Below are positions 36,662 through 44,865 of a stretch of DNA of 64,000 bases, in pieces. The DNA lies in assembly GCA_023511295.1 (NCBI GenBank), contig JAIMBT010000001.1, positions 159,650 to 223,649 of the forward strand, in the 5' to 3' direction. The stretch's first letter is position 1. Each line of letters opens with the position of its first letter. The notes beneath the pieces are model-generated. The model was not told the DNA's origin. It did not search any database and worked only from the letters and a program-made list of their open reading frames with translations. This stretch comes from Alicyclobacillus sp. (GTDB taxonomy: Bacteria > Bacillota > Bacilli > Alicyclobacillales > Alicyclobacillaceae). The translations under genes and the position numbers were made by a program.

Positions 36662-37513
36662 ATGTCCATACACTATCAAGTAGATGGTGAGGGCTATCCA
36701 ATCGTGATTCTCCACGGTTGGACACTGGATCACCAGGCGATGCTTCATGCTCTGGAGCCCGTATTTGAGAAACGGAGCGGTTGGAAGCGGATATACGTCG
36801 ATCTTCCAGGCATGGGTCGTTCCGAGGCTCCACAATCGATCCAGAATTCAAATGACATGCTGGATACCATTTTAGATTTTCTTGACGAACTCATTCCCAA
36901 CGAACCATTCATAGTTTGCGGCTATTCGTACGGTGCATTGCTCGCCCGTGGAATCGCCTATTTCCGCAGGAACCTGGTCCGTGGGTTGTTGCTCTTTGCT
37001 CCACTGATCATTGCAGAGCACGACAAGAGAGATGTGCCCGATCAGCAGATTTTAAGAAAAGATCCGACTCTGATGTCCAGGCTGTCACCAGAAGATGCTG
37101 CTGAGTTTGAATCATCGACCGTCTTGCAGGGGGAACGAGAATGGGAGAGGTTTCGTGATGAAATTTCGATTCCTGCCAAGCATGCCGATGAGGTCTTTTT
37201 GGCTAAAGTTCGCCAAAATGGCTATGGATTCACCTTTGATATCGATGACATTTCTCCTCCGTTTGAGTATCCAGCGTTGATCATTACCGGCCGACAGGAT
37301 CATATTGTTGGGTTCCGGGATGCGTGGCGAATATTGGACAAGTACCCACGAGCGACATTCGCCGTACTCGACATGGCAGGCCATAACCTGCAAATTGAAC
37401 GACCTGAAATCTTTGAGGCATTGGTGCATGACTGGCTCGAAAGGTTGGAGTCGTGTTTTCGATCGTGCCAGAACGTGGTGAATGTGGAATTTGAATGGAA
37501 TGTGAGTGGGTAG
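36662..37513 (+). CDS. Alpha/beta hydrolase
   Basis: A 283-residue hydrolase with 'VILHGWTLDHQAM' (oxyanion hole), nucleophile Ser in 'CGYSYGALLAR', acid in 'ITGRQDHIVGF' and His in 'DMAGHNLQIERPE', so the triad is complete. It is similar to prolyl-iminopeptidase/haloalkane-type esterases in general; no specific substrate can be given. ATG 36662 with AAGGATGTGA is preferred over the GTG/TTG-type start near 36599. It is 59 bp behind padR. Confidence 0.85.
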   Translation: MSIHYQVDGEGYPIVILHGWTLDHQAMLHALEPVFEKRSGWKRIYVDLPGMGRSEAPQSIQNSNDMLDTILDFLDELIPNEPFIVCGYSYGALLARGIAYFRRNLVRGLLLFAPLIIAEHDKRDVPDQQILRKDPTLMSRLSPEDAAEFESSTVLQGEREWERFRDEISIPAKHADEVFLAKVRQNGYGFTFDIDDISPPFEYPALIITGRQDHIVGFRDAWRILDKYPRATFAVLDMAGHNLQIERPEIFEALVHDWLERLESCFRSCQNVVNVEFEWNVSG

Positions 37514-37535
37514 TTCGACAAGTGCGGGAGGACAC

Positions 37536-38381
37536 ATGATGTATCTGCTCGATCGACTGACCGTTCACGACGTAGAGTCCATAATCAGCCTCTCCGGAAG
37601 TGTCGGCTGGGACTATACACGGAACGAGGTACAAGTCTTTTTGCAAGCGGGCACGTTATTTGGACATCGGCAGGATAGCGGTCGCATTATATCGTGTGCA
37701 GGGGTATTTCCGTACGGAGAGTTGGCTTCGATCGGCGTCGTAATCGTTCATCCACAGTACCAAGGTCGGGGGCTTGGTCGGGATTTGATGCAGAAATGTC
37801 TGAGAGAAGTCGATCATGTACCCACCATGCTTGTCTCTACGGTGGAGGGTCAGAGACTTTACACGTCCCTTGGATTTAAGACTGTTTCGTCTATACATAA
37901 ACTGCTCTCCGAAAAACCGATTCGTTGGTCAATTGAACCTAATTCGGATGGGAAATTCGAGAACCTGTCCGAGGCGGATCTTGATAACGTCATTCAATTG
38001 GATACTCAGGTCGTAGGGGCGAATCGGAGCAAGTTCCTGAGCAGCCGGCTTCCTTTTTCTAACACAGACATCGTTTTACGGGACAACCACGGCATACTCC
38101 AGGGATACGCTATGACCGTTTGTCGAAACGACTTGCTGATCGTCGGGCCTGTTGTGGCACCCAACTACAATGCTGCCCTAACCATGATGCGCCTTTTGAC
38201 AGATGGCGGGAAGGGGCGGGTCCGGGTCGATGTTCCGTCTTCGCAGGCTGAACTCTTCGATGCTCTTATTTCACTTGGTTTCCACGAGGAGGAACGACCA
38301 CCCGTTATGATGCGAAATGCAAGCACATTACCAGGCGATCGAAGTCGTCTCTATGCGATTGCGGCACAGGCTTTCGGATGA
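37536..38381 (+). CDS. Two-part GNAT acetyltransferase
   Basis: A 281-residue protein. Residues 1-125 are a GNAT domain ('IGVVIVHPQYQGRGLGRDLMQKCL', 'GQRLYTSLGFKTV'). The remainder ('LSEADLDNVIQLDTQVVGANRSKFLSSRLPF', 'LLIVGPVVAPNYNAALTMMR') is the C-terminal acetyltransferase-like domain often found with it. GGGAGGACAC precedes ATG 37536; a second ATG follows directly. It is encoded just before the intact glycolipid-binding family gene. Confidence 0.85.
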   Translation: MMYLLDRLTVHDVESIISLSGSVGWDYTRNEVQVFLQAGTLFGHRQDSGRIISCAGVFPYGELASIGVVIVHPQYQGRGLGRDLMQKCLREVDHVPTMLVSTVEGQRLYTSLGFKTVSSIHKLLSEKPIRWSIEPNSDGKFENLSEADLDNVIQLDTQVVGANRSKFLSSRLPFSNTDIVLRDNHGILQGYAMTVCRNDLLIVGPVVAPNYNAALTMMRLLTDGGKGRVRVDVPSSQAELFDALISLGFHEEERPPVMMRNASTLPGDRSRLYAIAAQAFG

Positions 38382-38394
38382 AGGGAGAGAAATC

Positions 38395-38946
38395 ATGAAG
38401 CGCATCCTTTGGCGGCGTTTTGATCATTCGACGATGGAATATTGCACGTTCCACCTTCGTGAGACAGCCATGATTTCAGGCCAGGTTATCGGGGATCTTA
38501 GTGGAACGTTTGGCAAGGTAGAGTATGTGGTATCCTGCTTGTCGGATGGTTCAACGAAGTCCGTATCGGTCCAGGTGAATACTCTAACAAAGGAGGTTCT
38601 ATTAAATTTCAGGAGAGAGACAAGCGGGCTGTGGCTGGTGAACGGACAAGAGCGACCGGATCTTGAAGAGTGCAAGGATGTGGATATTGGCGTGACGCCG
38701 GCTACGAACACATTACCGATTCGCCGTTTCCAGTTGAAAGTCGGAGAGTCCCGTGAACTTGTGGCTGCTTGGTTACGATTTCCCGAGTTGCTTGTAGCTC
38801 CTATGAGACAGCGATATACCCGTATTGGGGAAGACACCTACTTATATGAATCGATCCTGAGCGGTTACAAGGCAGAGCTAACTGTTGATGAGGATGCCGT
38901 CGTAAAGACGTATGCCGGGGAATGGAATGCGATGACGTCTGGCTAA
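38395..38946 (+). CDS. Putative glycolipid-binding family protein (PF06475-like)
   Basis: A 183-residue soluble protein resembling the 'putative glycolipid-binding' family by its opening 'MKRILWRRFDHSTMEYCTF', central 'DVDIGVTPATNTLPIRRFQL' and 'ELVAAWLRFPELLVAPMRQRYTRIGEDTY'. Its biochemical role is not established. GAAGGGAGAGA precedes ATG 38395. It is 13 bp behind the GNAT gene, probably the same transcript. A frameshifted copy lies at 33942-34500. Confidence 0.8.
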   Translation: MKRILWRRFDHSTMEYCTFHLRETAMISGQVIGDLSGTFGKVEYVVSCLSDGSTKSVSVQVNTLTKEVLLNFRRETSGLWLVNGQERPDLEECKDVDIGVTPATNTLPIRRFQLKVGESRELVAAWLRFPELLVAPMRQRYTRIGEDTYLYESILSGYKAELTVDEDAVVKTYAGEWNAMTSG

Positions 38947-39054
38947 GTGCCATGTGGGTACCGAGCCTGCGTCTGGGGAACAATCTCTGTCGATTTGGGG
39001 TTTCTTAAAGAACGGGAACACGAACGTGATATGTGACTCTGTGGGGGAGTGTGG

Positions 39055-39609
39055 ATGATGTTTTGTCATAGTGTAAGTGATGAAGTCCAACTCAAACTCC
39101 TGGATCTGGGAGATGCAGAAAAACTCTTTTCTTTGACCGACGCCTCACGCCACTATCTTCGAGAGTGGCTGCCATGGGTGGATGCAACAAAGACGGTTGA
39201 TGATTCAAAGGCATTTATTCAATTCACGTTACAGCAGTTTGCTTCCAATAACGGATTTCAAGCGGGGATTTTGTATAACGGACAAATGGCCGGTGTCGTC
39301 GGATTCCATGAAATCAACTGGGCCAATCGTTCAACCTCGATTGGCTACTGGCTCGGTGAAGGATTCCAAGGGCGGGGCATCATGACGGGTGCATGTCGGG
39401 CGATGGTCGACATTGCTTTTCGTGTATACGGGCTGAACCGAGTGGAAATCCGGGCTGCGGTTGAAAACCGAAAGAGCCGAGCCATCCCGGAACGATTGGG
39501 CTTTCAGCAGGAAGGCGTCTGTCGTCAATCGGAGTGGATCTATGACCACTTTGTCGATCACGTGGTCTACGGAATGCTGGCGGAGGATTGGATAGATAAA
39601 ACAAGTTGA
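39055..39609 (+). CDS. GNAT acetyltransferase, RimJ/RimL type
   Basis: A 184-residue enzyme with 'SDEVQLKLLDLGDAEKLFSL', 'TSIGYWLGEGFQGRGIMTGACRAMVDIAF', 'RVEIRAAVENRKSRAIPERLGFQQEG' and a terminal 'DHVVYGMLAEDW'. This is the RimL (ribosomal-protein serine acetyltransferase) pattern, also used by aminoglycoside and streptothricin acetyltransferases. ATG 39055 or 39058 follows GGGGGAG. Substrate unknown. Confidence 0.87.
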   Translation: MMFCHSVSDEVQLKLLDLGDAEKLFSLTDASRHYLREWLPWVDATKTVDDSKAFIQFTLQQFASNNGFQAGILYNGQMAGVVGFHEINWANRSTSIGYWLGEGFQGRGIMTGACRAMVDIAFRVYGLNRVEIRAAVENRKSRAIPERLGFQQEGVCRQSEWIYDHFVDHVVYGMLAEDWIDKTS

Positions 39610-39680
39610 AGTAATACTGGCTTTGCCGATGGTGAGTAGGGGGGAGTACGATTTCGATATCATTACAGGAGATGACCTGC

Positions 39681-40316
39681 ATGTATGTACCAAAATCATT
39701 TAAAATGAACGACCTCAATGAAATCACAAAATTCCTACACACCCACAGATTTGGTATCTTGGTGAGCACGGCCGATGGGCAGCCGCTGGCCACCCATCTT
39801 CCATTTCTTTATGATACCGAGCGAAACGTCCTACTTGCCCACATGGCCAAGGCGAATCCGCAGTGGCGTAATCTCGAGGGGCAAACGGTGTTAGTTGTAT
39901 TCTCGGGTCCGCACGCCTACATCTCTCCTTCTTGGTACAAAGTGTCTGCCTCCATGCCGACGTGGAATTATGTGGCCGTACATCTCTATGGGAAATGTAC
40001 CGTGATTGATAGTGAAGAGGAACTAGCGGGGCTGCTCGAAAAGACGGTACTATTTTATGAACCTGATTCAGAATTGCCATCCAAAGCCGACGAACCGTTT
40101 TATCGGAACATGATGAAGGCAATCGTTGGCTTTCGGATCGACATCACGAGTGTGCAAGGTGCAGCGAAACTGAGCCAGAACAAGTCGGTGGAAATTCAGC
40201 AGCGAATTATCGCAAACCTCCGTGAATCTGCGGATACCGGAGCTCAAGATGTGGCCCAGTTCATGCAGGAACGGGTAAACGCTATGAAAGGAGCTGGACC
40301 AGTTGGAGATTCATGA
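39681..40316 (+). CDS. PaiB-like FMN-binding regulator
   Basis: A 211-residue protein of the PaiB family: 'MYVPKSFKMNDLNEITKFLHTHRFGILVS', 'LPFLYD', 'GPHAYISPSWY' and 'VPTWNY'-like 'MPTWNYVAVHLYG'. The C-terminal segment 'AIVGFRIDITSVQGAAKLSQNKS' is equally typical. In Bacillus subtilis PaiA/PaiB repress protease and sporulation genes. AGGAG precedes ATG 39681. The next gene, a GNAT, overlaps its end by 14 bases. Confidence 0.88.
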   Translation: MYVPKSFKMNDLNEITKFLHTHRFGILVSTADGQPLATHLPFLYDTERNVLLAHMAKANPQWRNLEGQTVLVVFSGPHAYISPSWYKVSASMPTWNYVAVHLYGKCTVIDSEEELAGLLEKTVLFYEPDSELPSKADEPFYRNMMKAIVGFRIDITSVQGAAKLSQNKSVEIQQRIIANLRESADTGAQDVAQFMQERVNAMKGAGPVGDS

Positions 40317-40794
40317 AATGACGATCGGGGCGTACACCATTTCAACGGATCCGGAACGGCTCGACATCAATGTGGTCTACGAGTATTTACACAATGAGGC
40401 GTATTGGAGCAAAGGGATTTCACGGAACCTCGTGGAACGCTCGATCCGCAATTCGCTTTGCTTTGGGGTATATCACGGTATGGAGATGGCTGGGCTCGCA
40501 CGGGTGATTTCGGACTATGCCACATTTGCATATTTGGGAGATGTGTTTGTGTTACCGAAGCACAGGGGGCAGGGATTGTCCAAGCGGCTCATGGAGGCCA
40601 TCTCCAGTCATCCCGATTTGCAAGGGTTGAGGCGGTTCCATCTGGTTACTTCGGATGCCCATGGATTGTACTCACAATTTGGATTCCGAGTTGTAGCAGA
40701 ACCAGGGCGGCATATGGAAAGAGTCACACCTGCGTATGAACTTTATAGTCAACCGAGAGGCGAGATGCGAAATGCCACTGTGGTTAGGCCGTGA
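40303..40794 (+). CDS. GNAT acetyltransferase
   Basis: A 163-residue protein with 'YLGDVFVLPKHRGQGLSKRLMEAISSH' (acetyl-CoA loop) and 'HGLYSQFGFRVV'. This is the small GNAT subgroup often annotated YjgM- or YitI-like. TTG 40303 has AAAGGAGC at good spacing; ATG 40318 behind GGAG is an alternative. It overlaps both the PaiB-like gene and the next dehydrogenase-like gene, so all three are co-translated. Confidence 0.87.
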   Translation: MEIHEMTIGAYTISTDPERLDINVVYEYLHNEAYWSKGISRNLVERSIRNSLCFGVYHGMEMAGLARVISDYATFAYLGDVFVLPKHRGQGLSKRLMEAISSHPDLQGLRRFHLVTSDAHGLYSQFGFRVVAEPGRHMERVTPAYELYSQPRGEMRNATVVRP

Positions 40795-41755
40795 AGATAT
40801 TATATCTTGTATTGATGAACGCCAGCTCATTCTGGAGATGCGAAAGGCGCTTCAAGCAGTATCAGAATGGAACAGGGATGGCACACCGAAACCACAGCGG
40901 ATCCGAGCTGACCTTTCATCCGTTGAGGGAGCACCAACCGATGCGTCTGCAATGATTTTAGTTCCGGGTATTGTGCCCGGAATTTCGGCTTACACAGTGA
41001 AAGTACATGCGAAATACCCCCAGAATACCAAGAGGGGGCTGCCTGCTATTCAGGGTGTCATTCAGTTGTTTGATTCAAGGAACGGGAAACTACTTGCTAT
41101 CATAGACTCACCCATTGCTACAGCGCATAGAACCGCAGCGGCCGCAGTGGTGGCAACAGACTTACTTGCTCGGAAGGATAGTCACAAAGTGGCCGTGATC
41201 GGGGCAGGCGTACAGGGCGAAATTCAACTTCGTTATCTTCAATATGTTCGTGAAATCAGTTGGGTTTCGGTTTATGACATGGATGCTGACCGGGCGGAAC
41301 AATATGTCCATCGGCGACGCCGGGAAGGTATTGAGTGCGAGGTCGCTTCATCCGTCAGGGACGCAGTTGAATATGCGGATATTGTCATTACTGCTACATG
41401 GTCTCGTAGTCCGATACTGTTCCCAGGCATGGTACGACCGGGCACCCACATCACCACGCTCGGTGCAGACGAACCGGGAAAGGTGGAAGTGGCAGAGGAA
41501 CTGATTCGTAAAGGGCGATTTTTCTGTGATGATAGGGAAATGGCTACGCAAGTGGGAGCACTCAATACGTTTTCAAGACCGACCCAGTTCAAGATAGGTA
41601 CAGTGGGCCAGGTCTTGGTAGATGGGGATGGGCGACGATCAGATGGTGATATCACCATATTTGGCGGTGTTGGATTGCCATTTCAAGATTTGGTGGGGGC
41701 GTGGCATGTATATCAGCGAGCACTCGCACTTGATATAGGACAACGACTTTCTTGA
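40772..41755 (+). CDS. Ornithine cyclodeaminase/mu-crystallin family protein
   Basis: A 327-residue NAD-dependent enzyme of the OCD family. It shows 'AYTVKVHAKYPQNTKRGLPAIQGVIQLFD' (substrate Lys/Arg region), 'TAHRTAAAAVVATDLLAR', the Rossmann loop 'VAVIGAGVQGEIQLRYLQ' and 'TLGADEPGKVEV'. The family includes ornithine and alanine dehydrogenases and imine reductases, so the substrate is open. ATG 40772 has GAGAGGCG upstream and lies within the end of the GNAT gene. Confidence 0.9.
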   Translation: MPLWLGREDIISCIDERQLILEMRKALQAVSEWNRDGTPKPQRIRADLSSVEGAPTDASAMILVPGIVPGISAYTVKVHAKYPQNTKRGLPAIQGVIQLFDSRNGKLLAIIDSPIATAHRTAAAAVVATDLLARKDSHKVAVIGAGVQGEIQLRYLQYVREISWVSVYDMDADRAEQYVHRRRREGIECEVASSVRDAVEYADIVITATWSRSPILFPGMVRPGTHITTLGADEPGKVEVAEELIRKGRFFCDDREMATQVGALNTFSRPTQFKIGTVGQVLVDGDGRRSDGDITIFGGVGLPFQDLVGAWHVYQRALALDIGQRLS

Positions 41756-41849
41756 TCCAAAGAATTTATCTTCTACCCTCTGTGCGCACTAATGGTGATT
41801 TTGAATCGCATGCCGATATCCTTAACCAAAAGAAAGTGAGGAATGTTTG

Positions 41850-42251
41850 ATGTCATCTATTGAATATCGCTTAAACGCAACAGTTACGGCAAGGGAAGTG
41901 GCTGATGTATTTGTGCGCTCCGGAATCAACAGACCGACTGATGACCTCCAACGGATTCAAAAGATGCTTGATCATGCAAACCTCACGATCACTGCGTGGG
42001 ACGGGAAGAAGTTAATCGGTATCGCTCGTTCTCTTACAGACTTTTGCTATTGCTGTTACTTGTCCGATTTAGCTGTTGATCGGGAATATCAACGTGGCGG
42101 TATTGGAAAGGAACTCATAAGACAAACACGAACACAATTATCGGAGCAGGTTTCACTGATATTATTGTCTGCACCTACTGCCATGTCCTATTATCCACAC
42201 GTTGGTTTTGACAAGGCGGATAATGCCTGGATAATTCGGCGTAAACGATAG
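41850..42251 (+). CDS. GNAT acetyltransferase
   Basis: A 133-residue small acetyltransferase: 'YLSDLAVDREYQRGGIGKELIRQTRTQL' and 'YYPHVGFDKADNAWIIRRKR'. It is similar in layout to the one at 40303 but clearly diverged. GTGAGGA is 7 bases before ATG 41850. It is 94 bp behind the OCD gene. Substrate unknown. Confidence 0.85.
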   Translation: MSSIEYRLNATVTAREVADVFVRSGINRPTDDLQRIQKMLDHANLTITAWDGKKLIGIARSLTDFCYCCYLSDLAVDREYQRGGIGKELIRQTRTQLSEQVSLILLSAPTAMSYYPHVGFDKADNAWIIRRKR

Positions 42252-42647
42252 GATCTCGAAAACCACAATTCACGCAGAACCATCTTCCAGTTGGGACAGC
42301 GGGAACTATAACGAGTCTTGGCGCCGTAATCGTCGTCTCCTGTGGCCCATGCAGAGGGTGGACCGAAACCAACAGATCTTGGGGATAGCAGGTCATTGCC
42401 TGGTCAGTTGTCATATCCTCAATCGCAGTGGTGTTTTTGCTCGCTAGAAACTTTAGGCTGGAGGGAGCCCGCAACTTTGCACGTGCTCATTGGATAGCAT
42501 AGGCCGGAGTCTTGTACCTCGGCATCGCAGTCAATTCTTTGAGTTTGTCGCATGGAACACGGGCAAGGAGCTGGCGGTGTAGCGAGAGTCAGCCAAATGC
42601 AGTATCTTCAGCCTGCCTTCACGATACACGAAAGGTGGGTTCGGATT
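42252..42647. other. Intergenic stretch before the attenuator
   Basis: Nearly 400 bp without a supported gene. The - strand is open over 42175-42474 but has no ribosome binding site and overlaps the end of the acetyltransferase gene. It may hold upstream leader of the pump transcript. Confidence 0.4.
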
Positions 42648-42653
42648 TATACT
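42648..42653 (+). promoter_or_regulatory. Possible -10 box of the pump leader
   Basis: TATACT lies 24 bases before the leader-peptide ATG at 42677; no good -35 is seen. Confidence 0.35.
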
Positions 42654-42676
42654 ATAAAGGGGGAGGAATGACCACA

Positions 42677-42703
42677 ATGAACCGCACTACACGACCCATT
42701 TAA
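42677..42703 (+). CDS. Leader peptide of the MFS pump gene
   Basis: An eight-residue reading frame, MNRTTRPI, ends in TAA. The very strong GGGGGAGGA (42659-42667) lies 9 bases upstream; an ATG at 42668 in the same frame would add MTT but sits against the ribosome binding site. The stop codon is directly followed by the 5' arm of a hairpin that covers the pump's ribosome binding site. A ribosome stalled in this peptide by an antibiotic would open that hairpin. Confidence 0.75.
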   Translation: MNRTTRPI

Positions 42704-42770
42704 TCACCTCAGGGGCATAGCCCCGTAAGCGGAGAACAAACTGGCTCCCGATGCGGGGCCTCTGAGGTGA
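42704..42770 (+). promoter_or_regulatory. Translational attenuator hiding the pump ribosome binding site
   Basis: TCACCTCAG (42704-42712) pairs perfectly with CTGAGGTGA (42762-42770), and the latter contains GAGGTGA, the ribosome binding site of the MFS gene at 42775. Inside, GCCCCG (42720-42725) can pair with CGGGGC (42754-42759). Alternatively GGGGC (42712-42716) and GCCCC form a small hairpin on their own. Mutually exclusive folds and a stop codon touching the stem are hallmarks of erm/cat-type attenuators. Confidence 0.8.
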
Positions 42771-42774
42771 CAAA

Positions 42775-43989
42775 ATGAAATATAGGCAAATCTTTCGACA
42801 GCGGGATTTCCTGTTATTAACGGCCGGCACGGGCATCTCTACGCTAGGTGACCAAATCGGTTGGCTGGCAATTTTGTGGTTCGTGATGTTGCTCACCAAG
42901 TCTCCAGCTCGGATGGGATTGGCCGGCTTGTGCTATGAGTTGCCGAGTGTCGCTGTCGGTATGTTCGTCGGCGTCTTGATGGATCGGTTTTCACGCAAGC
43001 GTCTCATGGTGCTGGATAACGTCCTGCGGGGATTGCTCTTCGTTTCGATCCCGATGCTGCACTGGGCCCACCTGCTTCCATTTTGGCTGCTGTGTGTGAT
43101 CTTGCTCTGCGCCGGCGTATTGAGCCCGTTTACTACGGTCGGAGCCATGGCGTTCGTACCGGAGATCGTTACAGAGGATGTGCTGTCGGAAGCGAACGCT
43201 TGGGATGAAACTTTGTGGCAAGGGGCGTATCTCGTCGGGCCCTTGATCGGCGGTATCCTCATCACTGCAATTGGTGCATCCTTCGCCATCCTTGCGGACG
43301 GATTATCGTTTTGGGCCTGTGCCTTGTGCCTCCTGTCTATTCGCTATTCCGGTGAGTCGACTGACCGTGCCGGGCGCAATGGCGGAAGTGAAAGCATTGT
43401 GGCAAATTTGCTTGGCGGCGCAAGGGTGCTGGTTTCGATCCGACTTGTCCTGGTAATTACGCTGATCGCATTGCTGCTCAACCTAGCCTATGGACAGTTG
43501 GACGTGTCCCTTCCACTGTTCGTCCATGAGGAACTTCGCCAGAGTGGCTCTACGCTTGGGATGATGTGGACTGGATATGGTCTCGGTGCAATGGTGGGGA
43601 CTGCGCTGGTTGGGTTCGTGCGGATGGATGGCCGTCAGGGGCTTTGGATGAGTGTAATGGTGGCTGGAATGGGGTTGAGCCTCGTCCCGATGGTTTGGGT
43701 ACGTGGCATGTGGCTGCCGCTCATTCTGATGTGGATTGCGGGTTTTTGCTTTGGACCCTACGCACCACTAGCACGAACGATAGTACAAAAGTTGGTACCA
43801 GATGACCTCCGTGGTCGGGTGTTTGGAATTCGAACTTCCATAATTGGCATGGGTGTTCCAGCCGGAACAGTGCTCTGTGGAGTCATGTTACAAATGATGC
43901 AGCCGTCGGTTTGGATTAGTTTGACGGGTGTGGCGGTCTTGGTGGTCGGAGTGGCTATGTTGGGATATGGACGGCTGCGAACTGTCTAA
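42775..43989 (+). CDS. MFS transporter, macrolide-efflux (Mef) type
   Basis: A 404-residue protein with 12 predicted membrane segments: 'FLLLTAGTGISTLGDQIGWLAILWFVMLLT', motif-A region 'GVLMDRFSRKRLMVLDN', and 'GAMAFVPEIVTEDVLSEANAWDETLWQGAYLVGPLIGGIL'. The last is characteristic of the Mef/TIGR00900 group of proton-driven drug exporters. The ribosome binding site GAGGTGA is sequestered in the upstream hairpin, so expression should depend on ribosome stalling in the leader peptide. A strong terminator follows, making it monocistronic. The actual drug is not predictable. Confidence 0.87.
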   Translation: MKYRQIFRQRDFLLLTAGTGISTLGDQIGWLAILWFVMLLTKSPARMGLAGLCYELPSVAVGMFVGVLMDRFSRKRLMVLDNVLRGLLFVSIPMLHWAHLLPFWLLCVILLCAGVLSPFTTVGAMAFVPEIVTEDVLSEANAWDETLWQGAYLVGPLIGGILITAIGASFAILADGLSFWACALCLLSIRYSGESTDRAGRNGGSESIVANLLGGARVLVSIRLVLVITLIALLLNLAYGQLDVSLPLFVHEELRQSGSTLGMMWTGYGLGAMVGTALVGFVRMDGRQGLWMSVMVAGMGLSLVPMVWVRGMWLPLILMWIAGFCFGPYAPLARTIVQKLVPDDLRGRVFGIRTSIIGMGVPAGTVLCGVMLQMMQPSVWISLTGVAVLVVGVAMLGYGRLRTV

Positions 43990-44009
43990 AGTTTAAGGTA
44001 TCAGATAAC

Positions 44010-44053
44010 TGGAGAATGGGCTGGGGGTTCACTATGCTCCAGCCCATTCTCCA
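44010..44053 (+). terminator. Strong hairpin terminator after the Mef-type pump
   Basis: A 15-bp perfect stem (TGGAGAATGGGCTGG / CCAGCCCATTCTCCA) with a 14-base loop starts 20 bases after the stop; a GGGTTTTTAT tract comes some 14 bases later. Confidence 0.8.
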
Positions 44054-44168
44054 ATGTTCTTTACGGGTTTTTATCGATTCGAGACGCTTATGGTCATAAA
44101 GTGGTGGATCAAGCTTTATAAACCTTATTCGTGGCAAACACGGTAGCTTACATTCTGGAGGTGTGACT

Positions 44169-44669
44169 GTGTATAAGGTTCGATCCATAACCCTCGAAGA
44201 CGCTGCTCCATATCTCGACCTGTGCCGACGCCTCGACGACGAGACATCCTTCATGCTCTATGAGCCGGGTGAACGTACAACAACGGTCGATGAGCAGCGT
44301 CAGCAAATCGAGTCGATATTGAAGACGGACAATCAAATGATTTTCGTCGCCGAAACCGGAGATCAACTCGTCGGGCATTTGCAGGCAATTGGTGGGCGGT
44401 TCCAGCGGAATCGCAGGATGGTGTACCTGGTGGTGGGTATAGTACAGGAATTTTCCGGCAAGAGAATTGGCACGGCTTTGTTCCGAGCGATGGAGGACTG
44501 GGCCAGAAAGATTGGCGCACATCGCCTCGAACTCACCGTCATGACGCATAACACCGCAGCGATTGCGCTCTATCGCAAGATGGGTTTCCAAATCGAAGGA
44601 ACTACACGGGATACGCTGTGTATTGATGGAAAATACGTCGACGAATACATGATGGCCAAATTGATCTGA
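44169..44669 (+). CDS. GNAT acetyltransferase
   Basis: A 166-residue enzyme: 'TLEDAAPYLDLCRRLDDETSFMLYEPGER', 'VYLVVGIVQEFSGKRIGTALFRAMEDWA', 'LELTVMTHNTAAIALYRKMGFQIEGT' and the C-terminal 'DGKYVDEYMMAKL'. This pattern is frequent in Bacilli RimI/YkwB-like transferases. GGAGG is 7 bases before GTG 44169. It is the last gene before repeat copy B. Confidence 0.87.
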   Translation: MYKVRSITLEDAAPYLDLCRRLDDETSFMLYEPGERTTTVDEQRQQIESILKTDNQMIFVAETGDQLVGHLQAIGGRFQRNRRMVYLVVGIVQEFSGKRIGTALFRAMEDWARKIGAHRLELTVMTHNTAAIALYRKMGFQIEGTTRDTLCIDGKYVDEYMMAKLI

Positions 44670-44687
44670 GGCGCATCTGTGAGAGCG

Positions 44688-44802
44688 GCCAAGGTTGCTC
44701 GTCTCCGGATGCTCCTATTATAAGCAAGTGTCCTAGCAGGTAGTTGAGTCGCTTGTCACGAAGGCAGAAAATAAAAGATACAAAGGTGTGACACGGTGTC
44801 AC
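44688..44802 (+). repeat. Dispersed direct repeat, copy B
   Basis: Matches copy A (28390-28509) in the same orientation with several small gaps. It ends in the palindrome GTGACAC-G-GTGTCAC (44788-44802). The two copies bracket a 16-kb stretch of acetyltransferase, VOC and efflux genes. Confidence 0.8.
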
Positions 44803-44865
44803 AGGTTTCCGCCAGATAAGCTACGTGCTGAGACAACTACCTCCAACCGAACGGTTGTGAATCAG

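Noticed and set aside
42175..42474. 99-codon - strand frame
   Set aside because: Overlaps the end of an acetyltransferase gene, has no ribosome binding site and no recognisable motif.
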